DNA of 64,000 bases from Basidiobolus meristosporus CBS 931.73 (Eukaryota; Basidiobolomycota; Basidiobolomycetes; Basidiobolales; Basidiobolaceae), in assembly GCA_002104905.1 (NCBI GenBank), contig MCFE01000135.1, positions 93,865 to 157,864 on the forward strand. Reading direction: 5' to 3'. The notes beneath the pieces are model-generated. The model saw nothing but the letters and a program-made list of their open reading frames with translations, did no database searches and was not told where the DNA came from. Numbering within the stretch: position 1 is the first letter of the stretch; each line of letters starts with the position of its first letter. Below, one piece after another: positions 1-12,386 of this stretch. Both the position numbers and the translations under genes were made by a program.

Positions 1-3000
1 CTCCGCCCACTCGAGCACCATCTCGAAGTTGAATGAGGTGTGGACATACTTCGAAGGGAGCTTCACCATGCAAACCGTCTTCTTGGAGATCTTTTCTGGC
101 GATGAGACGCAAGCAACCACCAGCCTGTGCCAGTTCTCCATGAACGATATGAACCTCGATGTCAAGTTGACCTCTGATCAATCAACCGAGACCGAGGTTC
201 GGATTCATTCGTTCGTAGTCACCGACTCTCGACCCGATCCAGACAACCAATTCAAAGAAATCCTCCCTGCGGTCACTCAGGGCGAACACCAGTTCGTGCT
301 AGTCTATCGCCAAGCGTCTGATCTCAAAACCGATGCCTCCATCACGGTCGACAGCCCCAAGATGATCCTGGTTCTGGATCAACTTGTTGCTATCAGAGAC
401 TTTTTCCTTAGCCCGTTTTCGACTCGTACGGGACTAGAGCCTGAGGCCACTCCCAAGGAAGGTCAGCCAGCACCCTCCCAGCTTAACAGCCAGGAGATGC
501 TGACCTACAACATAAGCGTTGTCAACGCGGAGATCATCTTGCTTGCCGACTCCAAGGATGTAACCTCGGAGGCCGTGGTCTTCTCCGGCCATCAGATCGC
601 CTTACGACAGAGAAACATCATGGAGCTGTCGGTGAACCATGTCGGAGTATTTTTGTGCCGAATGGATCGTAGAGAGGAGAGCACGTTGCGTGTTGTAGAT
701 AACTTCGACCTCTTTGTGTCTATGGACGATCGGGACACTTCGCCCAACGCTCACCTAACGAGCATTCGGGCCGAGGTTTCTCCTCTCGTAACCCGTATCT
801 CGTACCGGGATATATTACTTTTCATGAACGTTGTCGACAAAGCAACCAAGCTGCTGAATCACAGCGAGCAGCAGCCCAGCTCGCTCTCGAACAGCCGGCC
901 CTCGTCGATAGCCGCATCCACCCCGAGCCAATCCATCATGGACCTGGATTTGCCTGACATTGAGGATTTGAATTTCGGTGCCGTGAGCACAAGCCCCACC
1001 ACCAGCGATCTCCAAGCAAAGACCAACCTAAAGGAGGATCTTCATATCACGTTCAAGAACCTCGGGATTATTCTGGTGAACGATATGAACGACCTTCCAT
1101 TTGTTGATTTCCAGTTGACAAAATGCCTGGTCAAGGCGATGAACTGGTCCACCAATCTCCAATTGAAGGCTCAAGTGGCGCTCCAAACGAACTTCCTAAA
1201 CCTTAAGAACTCTCACTGGGAACCGCTGATTGAACCATGGGAATTCGAGGTTCAGGTAGCTGACTCTAATAAGCTGACCACTATCGAGTCCAGGAAGCAC
1301 CTTGACGTCAGTCTATCCCACGCCTTTCTGGAAGTCGCTCTGGGAGTTGCTTCCCGCATCAGCGAGCAATCTGACCATACCTTCCCGACGGACAGAGGCA
1401 CCGCAGTGCCTTATATCGTTAAGAATCAGACGGGGATCAACATGTTCATATGGTGCGAGAACGACGATGACGACAATACCCAGACGACTCTACAAAAGAT
1501 TCCCACCGGGGAGGAAATCCCTTGGCGATTCGATGACTGGCGAAAGAGCCGAGAGACGACAGCGGTCACCAGGAATCGGTTGAATATCCAGTTCGAGGAT
1601 GTCCCATGGGAGAGCATCAAGAACATCCCGGTGGACATTGAAGGCTCGCGCATGTACACACTGCGGCCCAAACTGGAGTATGTCTCCCATCGGCTCGTTT
1701 GCGATGTGAAATTGCAGGGGAACACCAAGATCGTCACCTTCCGCTCGCCCCTCGTGATTGAGAACCGCACCCCGATTCCCATGGAGCTGATTGTCGTCAA
1801 CTACCAGGGGGATCCGCTCTCCGCTCCTGCCATCATTCCTCCGTCGGAGGACTTCCCCATCAACATCAAGACTGGATACAGCAACGCGGTCAAGATCAGG
1901 CCACTGGCATACGATTACTCCTGGTGCACAAAGCACCTGTACTGGAGAGAGTATCTAATAGAAGACTACCCGCGCACCGTCGTCTGCCAATCCTATGACA
2001 AGTCTACCGTGCCCTTCATATACCAGGTCAACGCGCGCTACGACAAGAATGACCCATTGAACTCGATCTATCCTTGCATGGCCATTCGACTCAGCCCTCC
2101 CTTCGAGATAGAAAATCTCTTGCCCTACGACCTTCGCTATCGACTGGTTGACAAAGCCAAAAGGCAAAGTTGGATCGGCTCCCTGCAACAGGGAAGAATC
2201 ACCCAGGTGCATACGTCAGAGCTCAATCAACTCCTGCTGCTAAGTGTCCAGGTGCAAGATGCCGGCTATGAATTCAGCGAGTATGCGATCATCGGGTCAA
2301 ACAACAGCAGAGATGTGCCACTGGAGGATGTGCTTGTTATGCAGAATGCACAGAATCAACGACTCGACCTTAGGATTAAACGCCTGGAGATCCCGGATTC
2401 GGGCGGCTCCTTCCGGTTTTCCATCTACAGTCCGTACGTGCTTATCAACAAGACTGGCAGAGACATCCTGATCCGAGACAGAAACTCTCAGATGAGAAAG
2501 ATCTCCGGGTTGAAACTGGAGTCGGACACGAAAGCGCTACCATTCATGTTCTCCAACTTGGGGGCCGATTCGGGCCGTGTCTCTATCAAGGTTGGCGATT
2601 CGGAGTGGAGCAAGCCTTTGAGCTTCGAGGCGGTTGGTAGCGACACCTCCATCACGCTCCCGTTCTCATCGGAAATGAAAGAGATCCACCTTGGGATGTC
2701 GATCAAGCAAGGGAACGGGAAATACATGCTGTCCAGGGTGGTCACCCTTACCCCAAGGTTTATCCTGAAGAACAGCATGGATGAGAGCATCAATATCCGG
2801 GAGCTAGGGTCAACCGATATCCAGAAGCTCGATCCCAATCAACGAGCTCCCCTTCACTATGTCAACGAAAATCAGGAGAAGCAGTTGACCATCCGATTCC
2901 CCGGCCTCAACAACAAGTGGTCGGCGCCATTCAATATCGAGGACATTGGTAAAGTATTTGTCAAGGTGTATCGAAGCCACGGGCCGACCACTCGGGTTGA

Positions 3001-5290
3001 GCTCCTAAGAATCGACGTCATGTTGCAGGGAGCCTCCATCTTCATAACGGTCAGCAAAGAGAAGGGCAGATGGCCCTATAGAATCACAAACAAATCGGGG
3101 ACCAGTGTTTCATTGTACCAATCCGACTCCAGCAACCAGGAGCCTTTTGCGGGCGGCGTGCCAGCCATCCCCGTGGAGGTGTACTCATTAGCATCGGGCG
3201 AATCGATGCAATACGCATGGGACTATCCCTCGGTGCCATCAAAACTGCTGGTCCTGAACGTGCAAGGAAACCGATACAATACAAAGCTACAGGAGATTGG
3301 GCCTCAAGAGCCTTGGCAATACTCCACCCCACAAGGGATGGCTTGCATGGCCATCGATGTGTTTGCTGATGGGCCCATCATTGAGCTTAGCCTTACCAAA
3401 TACGGCCATTCAAACAGCATCTACCGTCCCAAGCATCCGCAGGAAGCACTGAATAGACGCGATTCGGCGAGAGAGAGTGGCTTTGAGGTTGTCGAGGTGG
3501 ACTCCGTTGTCACCTTCACTCTCCACTTTAGACTGGAGGGCATTGGCATTTCACTCATCAATCGCCACATACAAGAGCTTGTCTACGCATCGCTGAGAAG
3601 TGTGCAACTCAACTACACGGAATCAACGATCCAGACCTCAGTCAGCGTGGTGGTCAAGTGGATGCAGATCGATAATCAACTCTACGGGGCCGTCACACCC
3701 ACCATCTTCTACCCCACATTCATCTCCAAGAATAGCAAGAACACCGACCTATTACCCGTCCTCCAGGCGGCAATCATCAAATCCAAAGACAAGTCCCACG
3801 GTGTAGAGTATTTCAAGTACTGCACCTTCTTGTTCCAGGAGGTGTCGTTAGAAACCGACGAGGACTTCCTCACCGATCTATTGGACTTTTTCAAATTCGA
3901 CGTCCAGGGTTGGAACTTCGAAGATGACGCCTCCATTGGAGACACAAGTCTGGAGATCCCGGAGCCGAAGCTCCCGGAGGAAGGATCTCAGCTCTTCTTC
4001 GAAGTGATCCACATCCAACCGGTCAAGATCAACTTCTCCTTCTCGCTAAGCGATCAATCTACCCCGCAAGAGGGCGTTCTTCGACCTTACAGCCCCTTCG
4101 ACTACGTGAAGAACGTACTCACCATGACCATCGGCAACATCAACGATGCCCCAATCCAGCTCAACGCTCTGGTAATGGAGAGCCTGATGGTGTCGTATCC
4201 AGATTTGGTTGACAGACTGTACACCTACTATTGGCAAGAGATCTTCTATCAGATCCATAATGTGATCGGATCGGCCGATTTCCTGGGCAATCCTGTCGGG
4301 CTGTTCAACACCGTGAGCTCGGGGGTTGTGGATTTCTTCTATGAGCCATACCAGGGCCTTGTGTTGAGCGACCGCCCCCAGGACCTGGGAATTGGGTTGG
4401 CCAAGGGAACGGCGAGTTTCTTGTCCAAAACAGTGTACGGTCTCTCGGACAGCTTCTCCAAATTCACCGGCAGTTTGGGTAAGGGCCTGAGCGCTGCAAC
4501 GCTGGACAAAGCGTTCCAAGAGAGGCGCCGGATTTCGCGTACTCGAAACAAGCCTAGACATGCCTTGCAAGGAGTGACTCAGGGGGCGAATTCTCTAGCC
4601 TCGGGCTTGGCAAGTGGTATCTCCGGGTTTGTTGTAAGTAGCATGATTTTCATTCTGTGCATCCGCCCCAGCTAACAAGCTCGTGCTTTTAAGACCCAGC
4701 CTATGGCCGGCGCCGAGAAAGAAGGATTCGGAGGATTCATCAAAGGATTCGGCAAAGGGTTGGTGGGGGTTGTCACCAAGCCAGTGGTGGGCATCTTCGA
4801 TGCCGCCTCAAATGTGACCGAAGGGATTCGAAACACCACAGCAATGCTGGGGGACAACAACGCCACCTTGGACCGTGTCCGGCTACCTCGATTTATCGAT
4901 ATTGATGGGATCATCAGAAACTTCAGTGCGTATGAAGCCCGAGGTCAGTACTGGCTGAAAGAGGTGGACGATGGAGCCTTTGCCCGGGAGACCTATGCTG
5001 CGCATCTTGTGCTGCGTGGGGAGGAGACCGTGGCCTTGATCAGTTATTCCAGGGTAATGAGCATCCGAATCCAGGGGGGCCGTCGTCTGTTGACCGAATG
5101 GGAGGTATCCTTCGATAAGCTCCACACACCCATCATCGAGAACACCGGTATCACGCTGGTCTTGGATCAAGGGTATGGTGTGCCTGGCCCCTTCATTCCG
5201 ATTCCCGACAAGGCCTCCCGGGAGTGGTTCTACCAGCGCCTCGAGGCCGCATTGAAATATTTCGAAGCCGAAAAAAGGCAGCTAGAGTAA
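1..5290 (+). CDS. VPS13: VPS13 lipid-transfer protein, C-terminal part (5' end outside window)
   Basis: This is the C-terminal ~1,740 residues of a VPS13-family bridge-like lipid-transfer protein, which moves phospholipids at membrane contact sites. The frame is open from base 2, so the start lies to the left. I place one intron at 4634-4693 (GTAAGT donor, GCTAAC branch, AAG acceptor); it joins GFV to TQPMAGAEKEG in phase 0. The visible part holds the beta-rich SHR-BD/VAB adaptor-binding region, then the ATG2_C/APT1-like segment (around TVYGLSDSFSKFTGSLG), the repeated GxxKGxGKGLxGVVTKP motif typical of VPS13 C-termini, and a final PH-like domain. The stop at 5288 is followed by AATAATAA/AATAAA-like sequence near 5303. 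Family assignment is strong; which VPS13 paralogue it is cannot be told. Confidence 0.93.
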
Positions 5291-5386
5291 CAAGAACTAT
5301 GCAATAATAAGCGAATAAATACAGCAGTTGGAATGGTTTATTGGTTTCTGTACATATGATGCTAGGGATGGCTTGTTACAACAGAA

Positions 5387-7417
5387 TTAATACAGTGCCT
5401 CAATTTTCTCCTTGTAACGATCGACGATCTCTCTCCGCTTCAGCTTCTGTGCGGCAGTGAGGAGACCGTTATCACTGGTCCAATCCTCATCACTGATGAA
5501 TACGTCGTGTAACATCTCCGCGGATACGAATTTGTTCTTCTTCGCAATACTGTTCATATCCTGCAATATCGCCTTCCTAACCTGGTCGGAATCGGCCAGC
5601 TCTTTACGGCCCATCGACCCAGCTTCGGTAACGCCCTGCTGCTGGGCAAGGTCTCTCAGCTTGCTCTCCGAACAGACAATGATGGCGACCGGTCTGTTCT
5701 TGTATGAATCCGCATACACACACACCTGATCGGCATAATAGGAAGTTTTATAAAGGGACTCCAGCTTCTCAAGAGCAATATATTCGCCGTTGGATAGCTT
5801 GACCAGATTCTTCTTACGGTCGATAATGCCCAACGTTCCATCTGGAAGCCATTGACCGATATCTCCAGTCATTAGCCAGCCATCCTCCGTAATCACCTCC
5901 TTGGTAAGCTCTGTGTTCTTGAAGTAGCCTTTCATGATGGCAGGCCCACGGACCCATACCTCGCCCTGTGGTGGGTCGTTAGTGGACCGGTAGTTGGTCT
6001 CCTCCACGTCGACCAGCTTGATCTCGCAGCATGGAACAGGAGGGCCGTTTGACTGGCTGGTTTTGACATCAGGGTTCATGAAGGTGGCCATTGCCGTTGC
6101 TTCGGTCATGCCATAGCCTTGAATGATCGGGCAGATACATGTGGTCAGGAACTCCGAGGTTGCAGGAGCAATGGGCGCGCCTCCGGATAGAGCGAAGCGC
6201 AGACGTCCCCCGGTAGCTTCCTTGATTTTGTTGAAAACGATCGTATCCAGGATGCTGGTTGGGATACCGTAAGAATTCAAGAAGGACTTGTTGCGAAGAG
6301 CAAGATCGAATAAGATTTGAGTGATTCTCCCCGACCCCTCCACCTGAGACATGACCCCCTTGCGGATGGTCTCCCAGACCGCCGGTACTCCGCACATCAC
6401 AGTCGGTCTTAGCTCTCTAAGATCTCCTTTGCACTGGCGTACCGAGGTATCGGTCAGCGTGCGAGGGCTGGCATATCCCATGGGGATGCCGAGGAACATG
6501 GCATAGTTCTCCACAAGAAATTCCAAGATGTGGGCCAATGGCAGATAGGTGATGAGCACATCCGTGTCTGGATCCAAAAAGGGTCGGATGAATTTGTCGA
6601 TCCCAGCAATCCCCGCAACTACGTTGGCATGGCTAAGCATGACGCCCTTGGGGTTCCCGGTGCTACCAGAGGTGTACATGATACAAGCCAAATCCTCTGG
6701 AGAGGGTAGGCTGGCTTCCACCAGATTTTCAGCTCCCAATGCCCTTACTTCCTCGTATGTATGCACACTTAGCTGAGGGTTGGAGCTTAGCGAATCAATT
6801 ACTGCGTTCTTAGCCTTGTCCATGTATATGACATGCTTCAACGATGGGACATCCGCCATGATCTCTACAATTACTTTTAGCAGCTCGGCAGTGGTAAAGA
6901 CAACTGAGATTTCGCCTTCATTCAATGCGTGCTTGAGCCCGTCTGCCCCCAGGGTTTCGTAGGCGGTAACAATGGTCAAACTTTGGGAAAAGCAAGCTTG
7001 GGACATCATAATCCATTCGGGGGATGTCCTGGAGAAGATGGTCAATTTATCGCCATTGTTGAGGCCGAGCTTCAGCAGACCACAGCCGATTTCTCGAGAT
7101 ATACGAGTCACGTCAGCGTAAGTATACCATTGATAGGGCCCCAGTTTGAAATACTTCCAGGTTTTCGTTTCCTTCCTTTCTTGTCCACCGATAACCTTGG
7201 TAATCACCTTTTCTTCCTCAATGATATCTTCGACGGCACGGTAACCCAGAGCATTCCGGTTAGCCCTGTTCTTTACGAGATATGGGAGAAGGTCCCCGAG
7301 GGTTTTGATATCTGGGTGGGGGTGGGTGGTGAATTCATCGGGCGAGAGAATATTACGACGAATACGGGTAGCGTTAGCTGGTTTCTCGGGTCCAACTTCA
7401 ACGGAAAATTGGTTCAT
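5387..7417 (-). CDS. FAA1: Long-chain fatty acid CoA ligase (FAA1/FAA4 type)
   Basis: A complete, intronless 676-residue AMP-forming acyl-CoA synthetase. It activates long-chain fatty acids with ATP and CoA to acyl-CoA for lipid synthesis, beta-oxidation and protein acylation. Diagnostic motifs are the AMP-binding P-loop (YTSGSTGNPKGVMLSH), the GYGMTEATAM motif and the fatty-acyl-CoA signature running from DGWLMTGDIG to IDRKKNLVKLSNGEYIALE near the C-terminus. The length fits fungal Faa1/Faa4 enzymes, and no N-terminal targeting signal is obvious. It is convergent with VPS13, with under 100 bp between the two stop codons. The family is certain; the choice between FAA1, FAA4 or another paralogue is inferred. 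Confidence 0.93.
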   Translation of the reverse strand: MNQFSVEVGPEKPANATRIRRNILSPDEFTTHPHPDIKTLGDLLPYLVKNRANRNALGYRAVEDIIEEEKVITKVIGGQERKETKTWKYFKLGPYQWYTYADVTRISREIGCGLLKLGLNNGDKLTIFSRTSPEWIMMSQACFSQSLTIVTAYETLGADGLKHALNEGEISVVFTTAELLKVIVEIMADVPSLKHVIYMDKAKNAVIDSLSSNPQLSVHTYEEVRALGAENLVEASLPSPEDLACIMYTSGSTGNPKGVMLSHANVVAGIAGIDKFIRPFLDPDTDVLITYLPLAHILEFLVENYAMFLGIPMGYASPRTLTDTSVRQCKGDLRELRPTVMCGVPAVWETIRKGVMSQVEGSGRITQILFDLALRNKSFLNSYGIPTSILDTIVFNKIKEATGGRLRFALSGGAPIAPATSEFLTTCICPIIQGYGMTEATAMATFMNPDVKTSQSNGPPVPCCEIKLVDVEETNYRSTNDPPQGEVWVRGPAIMKGYFKNTELTKEVITEDGWLMTGDIGQWLPDGTLGIIDRKKNLVKLSNGEYIALEKLESLYKTSYYADQVCVYADSYKNRPVAIIVCSESKLRDLAQQQGVTEAGSMGRKELADSDQVRKAILQDMNSIAKKNKFVSAEMLHDVFISDEDWTSDNGLLTAAQKLKRREIVDRYKEKIEALY

Positions 7418-8076
7418 CCTTGCAATATTTAAGGCCAGCGATAATTAGGAGAAATGGAGAAGTGGATAGAGAATACGCTGAAGTCGATGCTCTACCAGGA
7501 TTTATAAAGGAATCATGTTCGGGAGATGTTCGGGACTGGTCTATCGAATACCTAGATTGGAGTGAGAAGTCGGTGACGTAGAGAACACAAGACGGGATAA
7601 CAATTAGTCTAGGTTTGCTTGTAGCCCTAACTCTCGCCGGATTTTTCCCAAATTCAAGCAAAACAGGTTAAATTAATGGAATCAGTTAGATTAAGCTAGT
7701 TATGGGCTAATAAATAGAGGGGTGCCATTTATTGGACAACAACATGATTAGCGAGAGCGTAGGGATCGGATCAGCCACCATTTCTATAATTAGAAGAGCT
7801 GGTTAATGTTGATATTTACCACACTTGGACTGGCAACATGGAGTATCAGTGGAATTGACTGACATTAACTAAACCGAACTTCAAATCGAAACAAGAATGT
7901 CAAACGATAGTTGTATTACACAAGTGATGGTCTAAATCTATGGGAGTCGCCGATCGCGACAGTAAAGTGAGGGTTTTGAAACAGCTGGCAACATTGAAAC
8001 TGCTTCACAATACATCACTTCATATGGTAGCGATGGGTATTTAAGCGAGCCATGTTTATCCTTCGTTAGCCATAAG
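7418..8076. other. Divergent intergenic region
   Basis: This AT-rich spacer separates two divergent genes and so must hold both promoters. A TATA-like TATTTAAG at about 8038 lies some 40 bp before the start of the repeat-protein gene. I see no convincing coding sequence or RNA gene. Confidence 0.6.
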
Positions 8077-10724
8077 ATGATTGTCAGTAAACTTCTTACC
8101 GGGGGCCTGGTTTTGGCCTTGGCTACACACGCTAATGCTGGAATATATCTTAATATTTTGGGTTCAAGCCCGAATTATGCCACACAGCCGGCAAATGCGA
8201 TGAAGCCCCGAAGGAGCTATTTCAACCCTATTTCAGGACTGCTCAAGGGTCTGACAAAAGTAGTGGATCCTAGATCGTATTTCACAAAGTCCCTAAAAAA
8301 GGCAGAAAAGACTGTAGGATCTTATGAGAGAATACTACAAGGTCCCACTTACTCGAATGATGGAAGCTATGGGTCGAAACCAAGCAAAAAAGCACCACGG
8401 CCAAAGGCAAAAGCTCAATTGAGGGGTCGATACGATGGGAGCCCTAAGTCAAAGATGATAAAACCGAAGGCACCCGAACACCCGACCAAGCATGATGGAT
8501 ATTCAAAACCCACCGAGTCATACATGCCCAATATCCAAACTACTCAAAAAAGTAAAGAAACAGTCATACGTGAAGCAAAGTCCCCATACAATGGTTCAAG
8601 CAATACGAATCCCACACCAAAGGCAAAGGGACCGTACGGTGGAAAACCCAAGGCACCCGGACACCCAACCAAGCACGATGGACATTCAAAGCCACTAAGC
8701 CAAAGTCCACTTATAATGGCCCAAGCTATCCTAAACCTACGCCAAAGAAAGAGTCAAAAGGAAAGGGTCCATATGGTGGAAAGCCCAAGCCAAAGAAGCT
8801 GACGAAACCCAAGGCACCCGGACACCCAACCAAGCACGATGGACATTCGAAGTCCACTGAGCCAAAGTCCGCTTATAATGGTCCAAGCTATCCTAAACCC
8901 ACCCCAAAGAAAGAGTCAAAAGGAAAGGGTCCATATGGTGGAAAACCTAAGCCGAAGAAGATGACAAAACCCAAGGCACCCGGACACCCAACCAAATATG
9001 ACGGATATTCGAAGCCCACTGAGCCAAAGGCCCCTAATAATGGTCCAAGCTATCCTAAACCCACCCCAAAGAAAGAGTCAAAAGGAAAGGGTCCATATGG
9101 TGGAAAGCCCAAGCCGAAGAAGCTGACGAAACCCAAGGCACCCGGACATCCAACCAAGCACGATGGATATTCGAAGCCCGCAGAGTCAAAATCCCCTTAC
9201 AATGGTCCAAGTTTCCCGACACCTGCACCAAAGAAGAAGGCACCCTCAAAGAGCCCATATGGTGGGAAACAGAAGGTACCCACACTCCACAAAAAAACAC
9301 CCGGACACCCAACCAAGCACGATGGGCATTCAAAGCCCACTAAGCCAAAGTCCCCCTACAATGGCCCAAGCTACCCTAAACCCACGCCAAAGAAAGAGTC
9401 AAAAGGAAAGGGTCCATATGGTGGAAACCCTAAGCCGAAGAAGATGACAAAACCCAAGGCACCCGGACATCCAATCAAGCACGATGGACATTCGAAGCCC
9501 GCTGAGCCAAAGTCCCCTTATAGCGGTCCAAGCTATCCGAAACCCACACCAAAGAGAGCACCAAAGACAAAAGGACCATATGGCGGAAAGCCCAAGCCCA
9601 AGAAGCTGACAAAACCTAAGGCACCCGGACACCCGACCAAACATGACGGATATTCGAAGCCCACTGAGCCAAAGTCCCCTAATAATGGTCCAAGCTATCC
9701 TAAACCCACCCCAAAGAAAGAGTCAAAAGGAAACCCCAAGCCAAAGAAGACAACGAAACCCAAGACACCCACACACCATAAAGACACCCCCGGACACTCC
9801 ACCAAGCACGATGGATATGCAAAACCTACTGAGTCGAAGGCTCCATACAGTGGCCCAAGTTATCCAAAGCCCACACCAAAGAAAATAACCAAGGTAAAGG
9901 CACCATCAGGAGGTCCATATGGTAGAAAACCTAAGCCGAGGAAGGCGACGGAACACCCAACCAAACACTATGGACACTCGGAACCCGCTAAGCCAAAATC
10001 TCCGTACAATGGCTCAAGCGAACCAAAGCCTACACCGAAGGCTGATGCTCCTTCGAAGAGTTCGTACGGCAGAAAACCTAAACCAAAGAAAGTGACGGAA
10101 CCGAAGGCACCAAAGGTAAAGAACCCACCCAAGAAGATACCAAAGACAAAAGCACCATCGACGCGACCATATGGTGGAAAACCTAAACCAAAGAGCGTAA
10201 TGGGGTATAAGGCACCCACATCGCACAAGCCCACGAATAAGCCCACGAAAACCGCCAAATCACAACCCCCTTACAAGCCTAAACCAAAGAGACCATCAAG
10301 GAAACCATATGGTAAAAAGCCAAGCCCAAAGAAAGCAACACCCAAAAAGCCCAATTCCCACACGGGAACTTCCAAACACGCGAGTAAACATGTCGAGTCA
10401 AAATCACCTTATGAATCCACGCCAACTCGAACCCCCAAACAGCAAGTAGCGCCCAACCCTTCCATGGAAACTTCAAAGGGCGTAAGGAAACCTCTTGCAT
10501 TGGCAGTAGATCAAGTTGCAGATCAGATATCTAACCACAAAGGGTCGCTGACTCCTGAGGAGCAAGATCTGATTGCGAACAAAATACTTGAACTGTCATT
10601 CCAAAATCAGGGAGGCGACTCTGATTTCATCGACTACAAGCATATTTCCAGGAATTTGGAGAGTATCAAGGATGCCAAGATCCGGAGGTTGATCCAGGAA
10701 ATAGTGGACAAGAAGTTGCAATAG
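8077..10724 (+). CDS. Secreted Lys/Pro/Gly-rich tandem-repeat protein (one frameshift)
   Basis: Residues 1-22 form a clear signal peptide (MIVSKLLTGGLVLALATHANA, cleavage after ANA). The mature protein is almost entirely ~55-residue repeats containing PGHPTKHDGYSKP, SPYNGPSYPKPTPKK and KGPYGGKPKPKK. A non-repetitive helical tail of about 80 residues follows. The frame breaks at 8692-8693: one copy has CC where all other copies have CCC (aag ccc act). Before the break the frame is 8077-8693 and after it 8694-10724; together they would encode about 882 residues. No stop other than the one caused by the shift is seen, and repeat periodicity runs straight through, so I treat this as one gene with a lost base. 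The very basic Pro/Gly repeat suggests a cell-wall or extracellular matrix role, but no family is recognised. Confidence 0.75.
8461..10050 (+). repeat. Coding tandem repeat, about 10 units of ~165 bp
   Basis: The sequence encoding HPTKHDG recurs near 8475, 8660, 8825, 8988, 9148, 9307, 9468, 9630, 9795 and 9955, mostly 160-170 bp apart. The internal copies from 8640 to 9740 are nearly identical at DNA level, pointing to recent unequal exchange. The outer copies are degenerate. Confidence 0.85.
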
Positions 10725-10847
10725 ATTTGTTGGCTTCAAAAACCAATTAATAAACTAGACGCCAAGGCTTTTATTAGAACACAGGAGATGTACAAAGCGT
10801 AAACATAATAATACACGGGAATTAATTATTATTAATGCGTAGTGGGA

Positions 10848-11090
10848 TTAAAGGGACTCTTCGGAGTCGATCTCGCTCTCGAGGAAAACTCGAGCATTGT
10901 TCTCTTGCTTTGCGTAGTGATAGACGTATTCGAAAGTGAGGTTCGGCAAATCGATCGCCGGTAATGTGCCCTTAGCTTCGGGGAGTGATCCGGGTTGGTA
11001 GAAGTCGGCTGAATGGGAGGAAAATACTGGAGCGCTCTTCACAAAGCTACCGGCAAGCGCAACTGTTACGAGAAGTGAAAGCACGCGCAT
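10848..11090 (-). CDS. Small secreted protein, 80 residues
   Basis: An 80-residue protein with an N-terminal signal peptide (MRVLSLLVTVALAGSFVKSA) and a short acidic mature part that lacks cysteines and known motifs. I chose the ATG at 11088-11090 rather than one 20 codons upstream. A minus-strand TATATATA at about 11123-11130 would place transcription start between the two, and the internal Met begins exactly at the hydrophobic signal. The gene faces the repeat-protein gene tail to tail. Function is unknown; its size and secretion are compatible with an effector-like or wall-associated peptide, which is only a guess. Confidence 0.55.
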   Translation of the reverse strand: MRVLSLLVTVALAGSFVKSAPVFSSHSADFYQPGSLPEAKGTLPAIDLPNLTFEYVYHYAKQENNARVFLESEIDSEESL

Positions 11091-11121
11091 TTTCTTCGGG
11101 GAAACCAGAGGGTGCACCACG

Positions 11122-11130
11122 GTATATATA
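11122..11130 (-). promoter_or_regulatory. TATA box of the small secreted protein gene
   Basis: TATATATA on the minus strand lies 32-40 bp upstream of the chosen ATG. It helps decide the start codon, because the longer alternative would have its own start upstream of the TATA element. Confidence 0.5.
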
Positions 11131-12386
11131 GCCGTAGCCACCACCATCATTGGCTGCTAAGATGGCCAATAAATCACCACCAATAACGCCCATGATTACT
11201 TGACCCAATATCACCACAACGTCACATATCAAGCCGGAGGTCGCGTTATCATCAAAAATGGAACTGCCGATGCTGAAAATCAGTAATTTTACGCCATGAT
11301 GATTGTGAAAGCAATCTATTTGGCTTAGTTTGGCCATGTAATAATGATACACGCAAACTCCGAGGACCTACGATTTAAGCTTATAATTAAAACGCCAACC
11401 TGATCAGGTTTGAGCCTTCAAAAGTGACAGAGCTGGGTGAATGTATTTTTAGCCAACACATACTCAAGTTACACACTACAGTTGGCCTTTTTTGAGAAAA
11501 TTATCAGGTTTGCTGATTTGGGGACTCTGAAACGGATTTAGCAGATGACGTGGTCTTCATTGAAACGTAGGCAATATATAAGGTGGTCGACTACGAGCAT
11601 GCACTGCTTCATGTCTTCTACACCTCCCAGCCCGCTAGCTCGCTCTGGTAAGAAAAACTAGAAGAGTCTATTGTCGAATCCATGAAACCTTGGGTTGGCC
11701 TGTTTCACACAAAACCACTGCCAAGACTTGGCAGTTAAAGCTAAAACAAAAATAGTCATTATATTAAACAACCTACATTAGTCATGAAATGTGATACTCA
11801 TCGTCATTGATAAACACGTTCCACATGGTAAATATGGTAAAGCAGAATCAGCCCATATCAAGCCGATCATTAGTCGATTACATACCGGAAGAGTCGAATC
11901 CGAATCATTGAGATAATCAGGAATGGTTTGATATCGTTCAGATGGTGATTATCAGATCCAATTTATCTCGAGTCCATTTTAGGAAGTTATCGAGGGGGCT
12001 AGGAAAGCTCTCGACCATAGCGAATCTTTCGACGATTTTCTGGAACATCGAGTGTGACCGAATAACCGAAGATACATGGAGCCACATGGACACTCTGGAT
12101 TACTTGGTTGTGGTGAATGGGGGCGATATTTGGATATCTTTTCCATGTATAGGGAGACCCGGAGTTTTAATCAAGATATATACAGTCACGCTTCAGGCAA
12201 GCGGATAGATATTTAAGGTTAGGATTAATATTTACCCTTCGGAGAACATGGGCGGTTACATGAGTTGTTTCATTATGTAATTTCAATGTCTATTGGTAGA
12301 TTTGATGGGATTGTACAGTAAATAATATGGCATCAGAGCATCGTGTTTGAGTCGACTATACAAAGGAATTCAACAGGTCAAGATAT
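11131..12386. other. Intergenic, no recognised feature
   Basis: About 1.25 kb of AT-rich sequence. A plus-strand open frame of 88 codons at 11942-12208 has no signal, motif or splice context, and I do not believe it is coding. Confidence 0.6.

Noticed and set aside
11942-12208. 88-codon frame upstream of the AFF-like gene
   Set aside because: No family pattern or splice partners; length is within chance for this composition.
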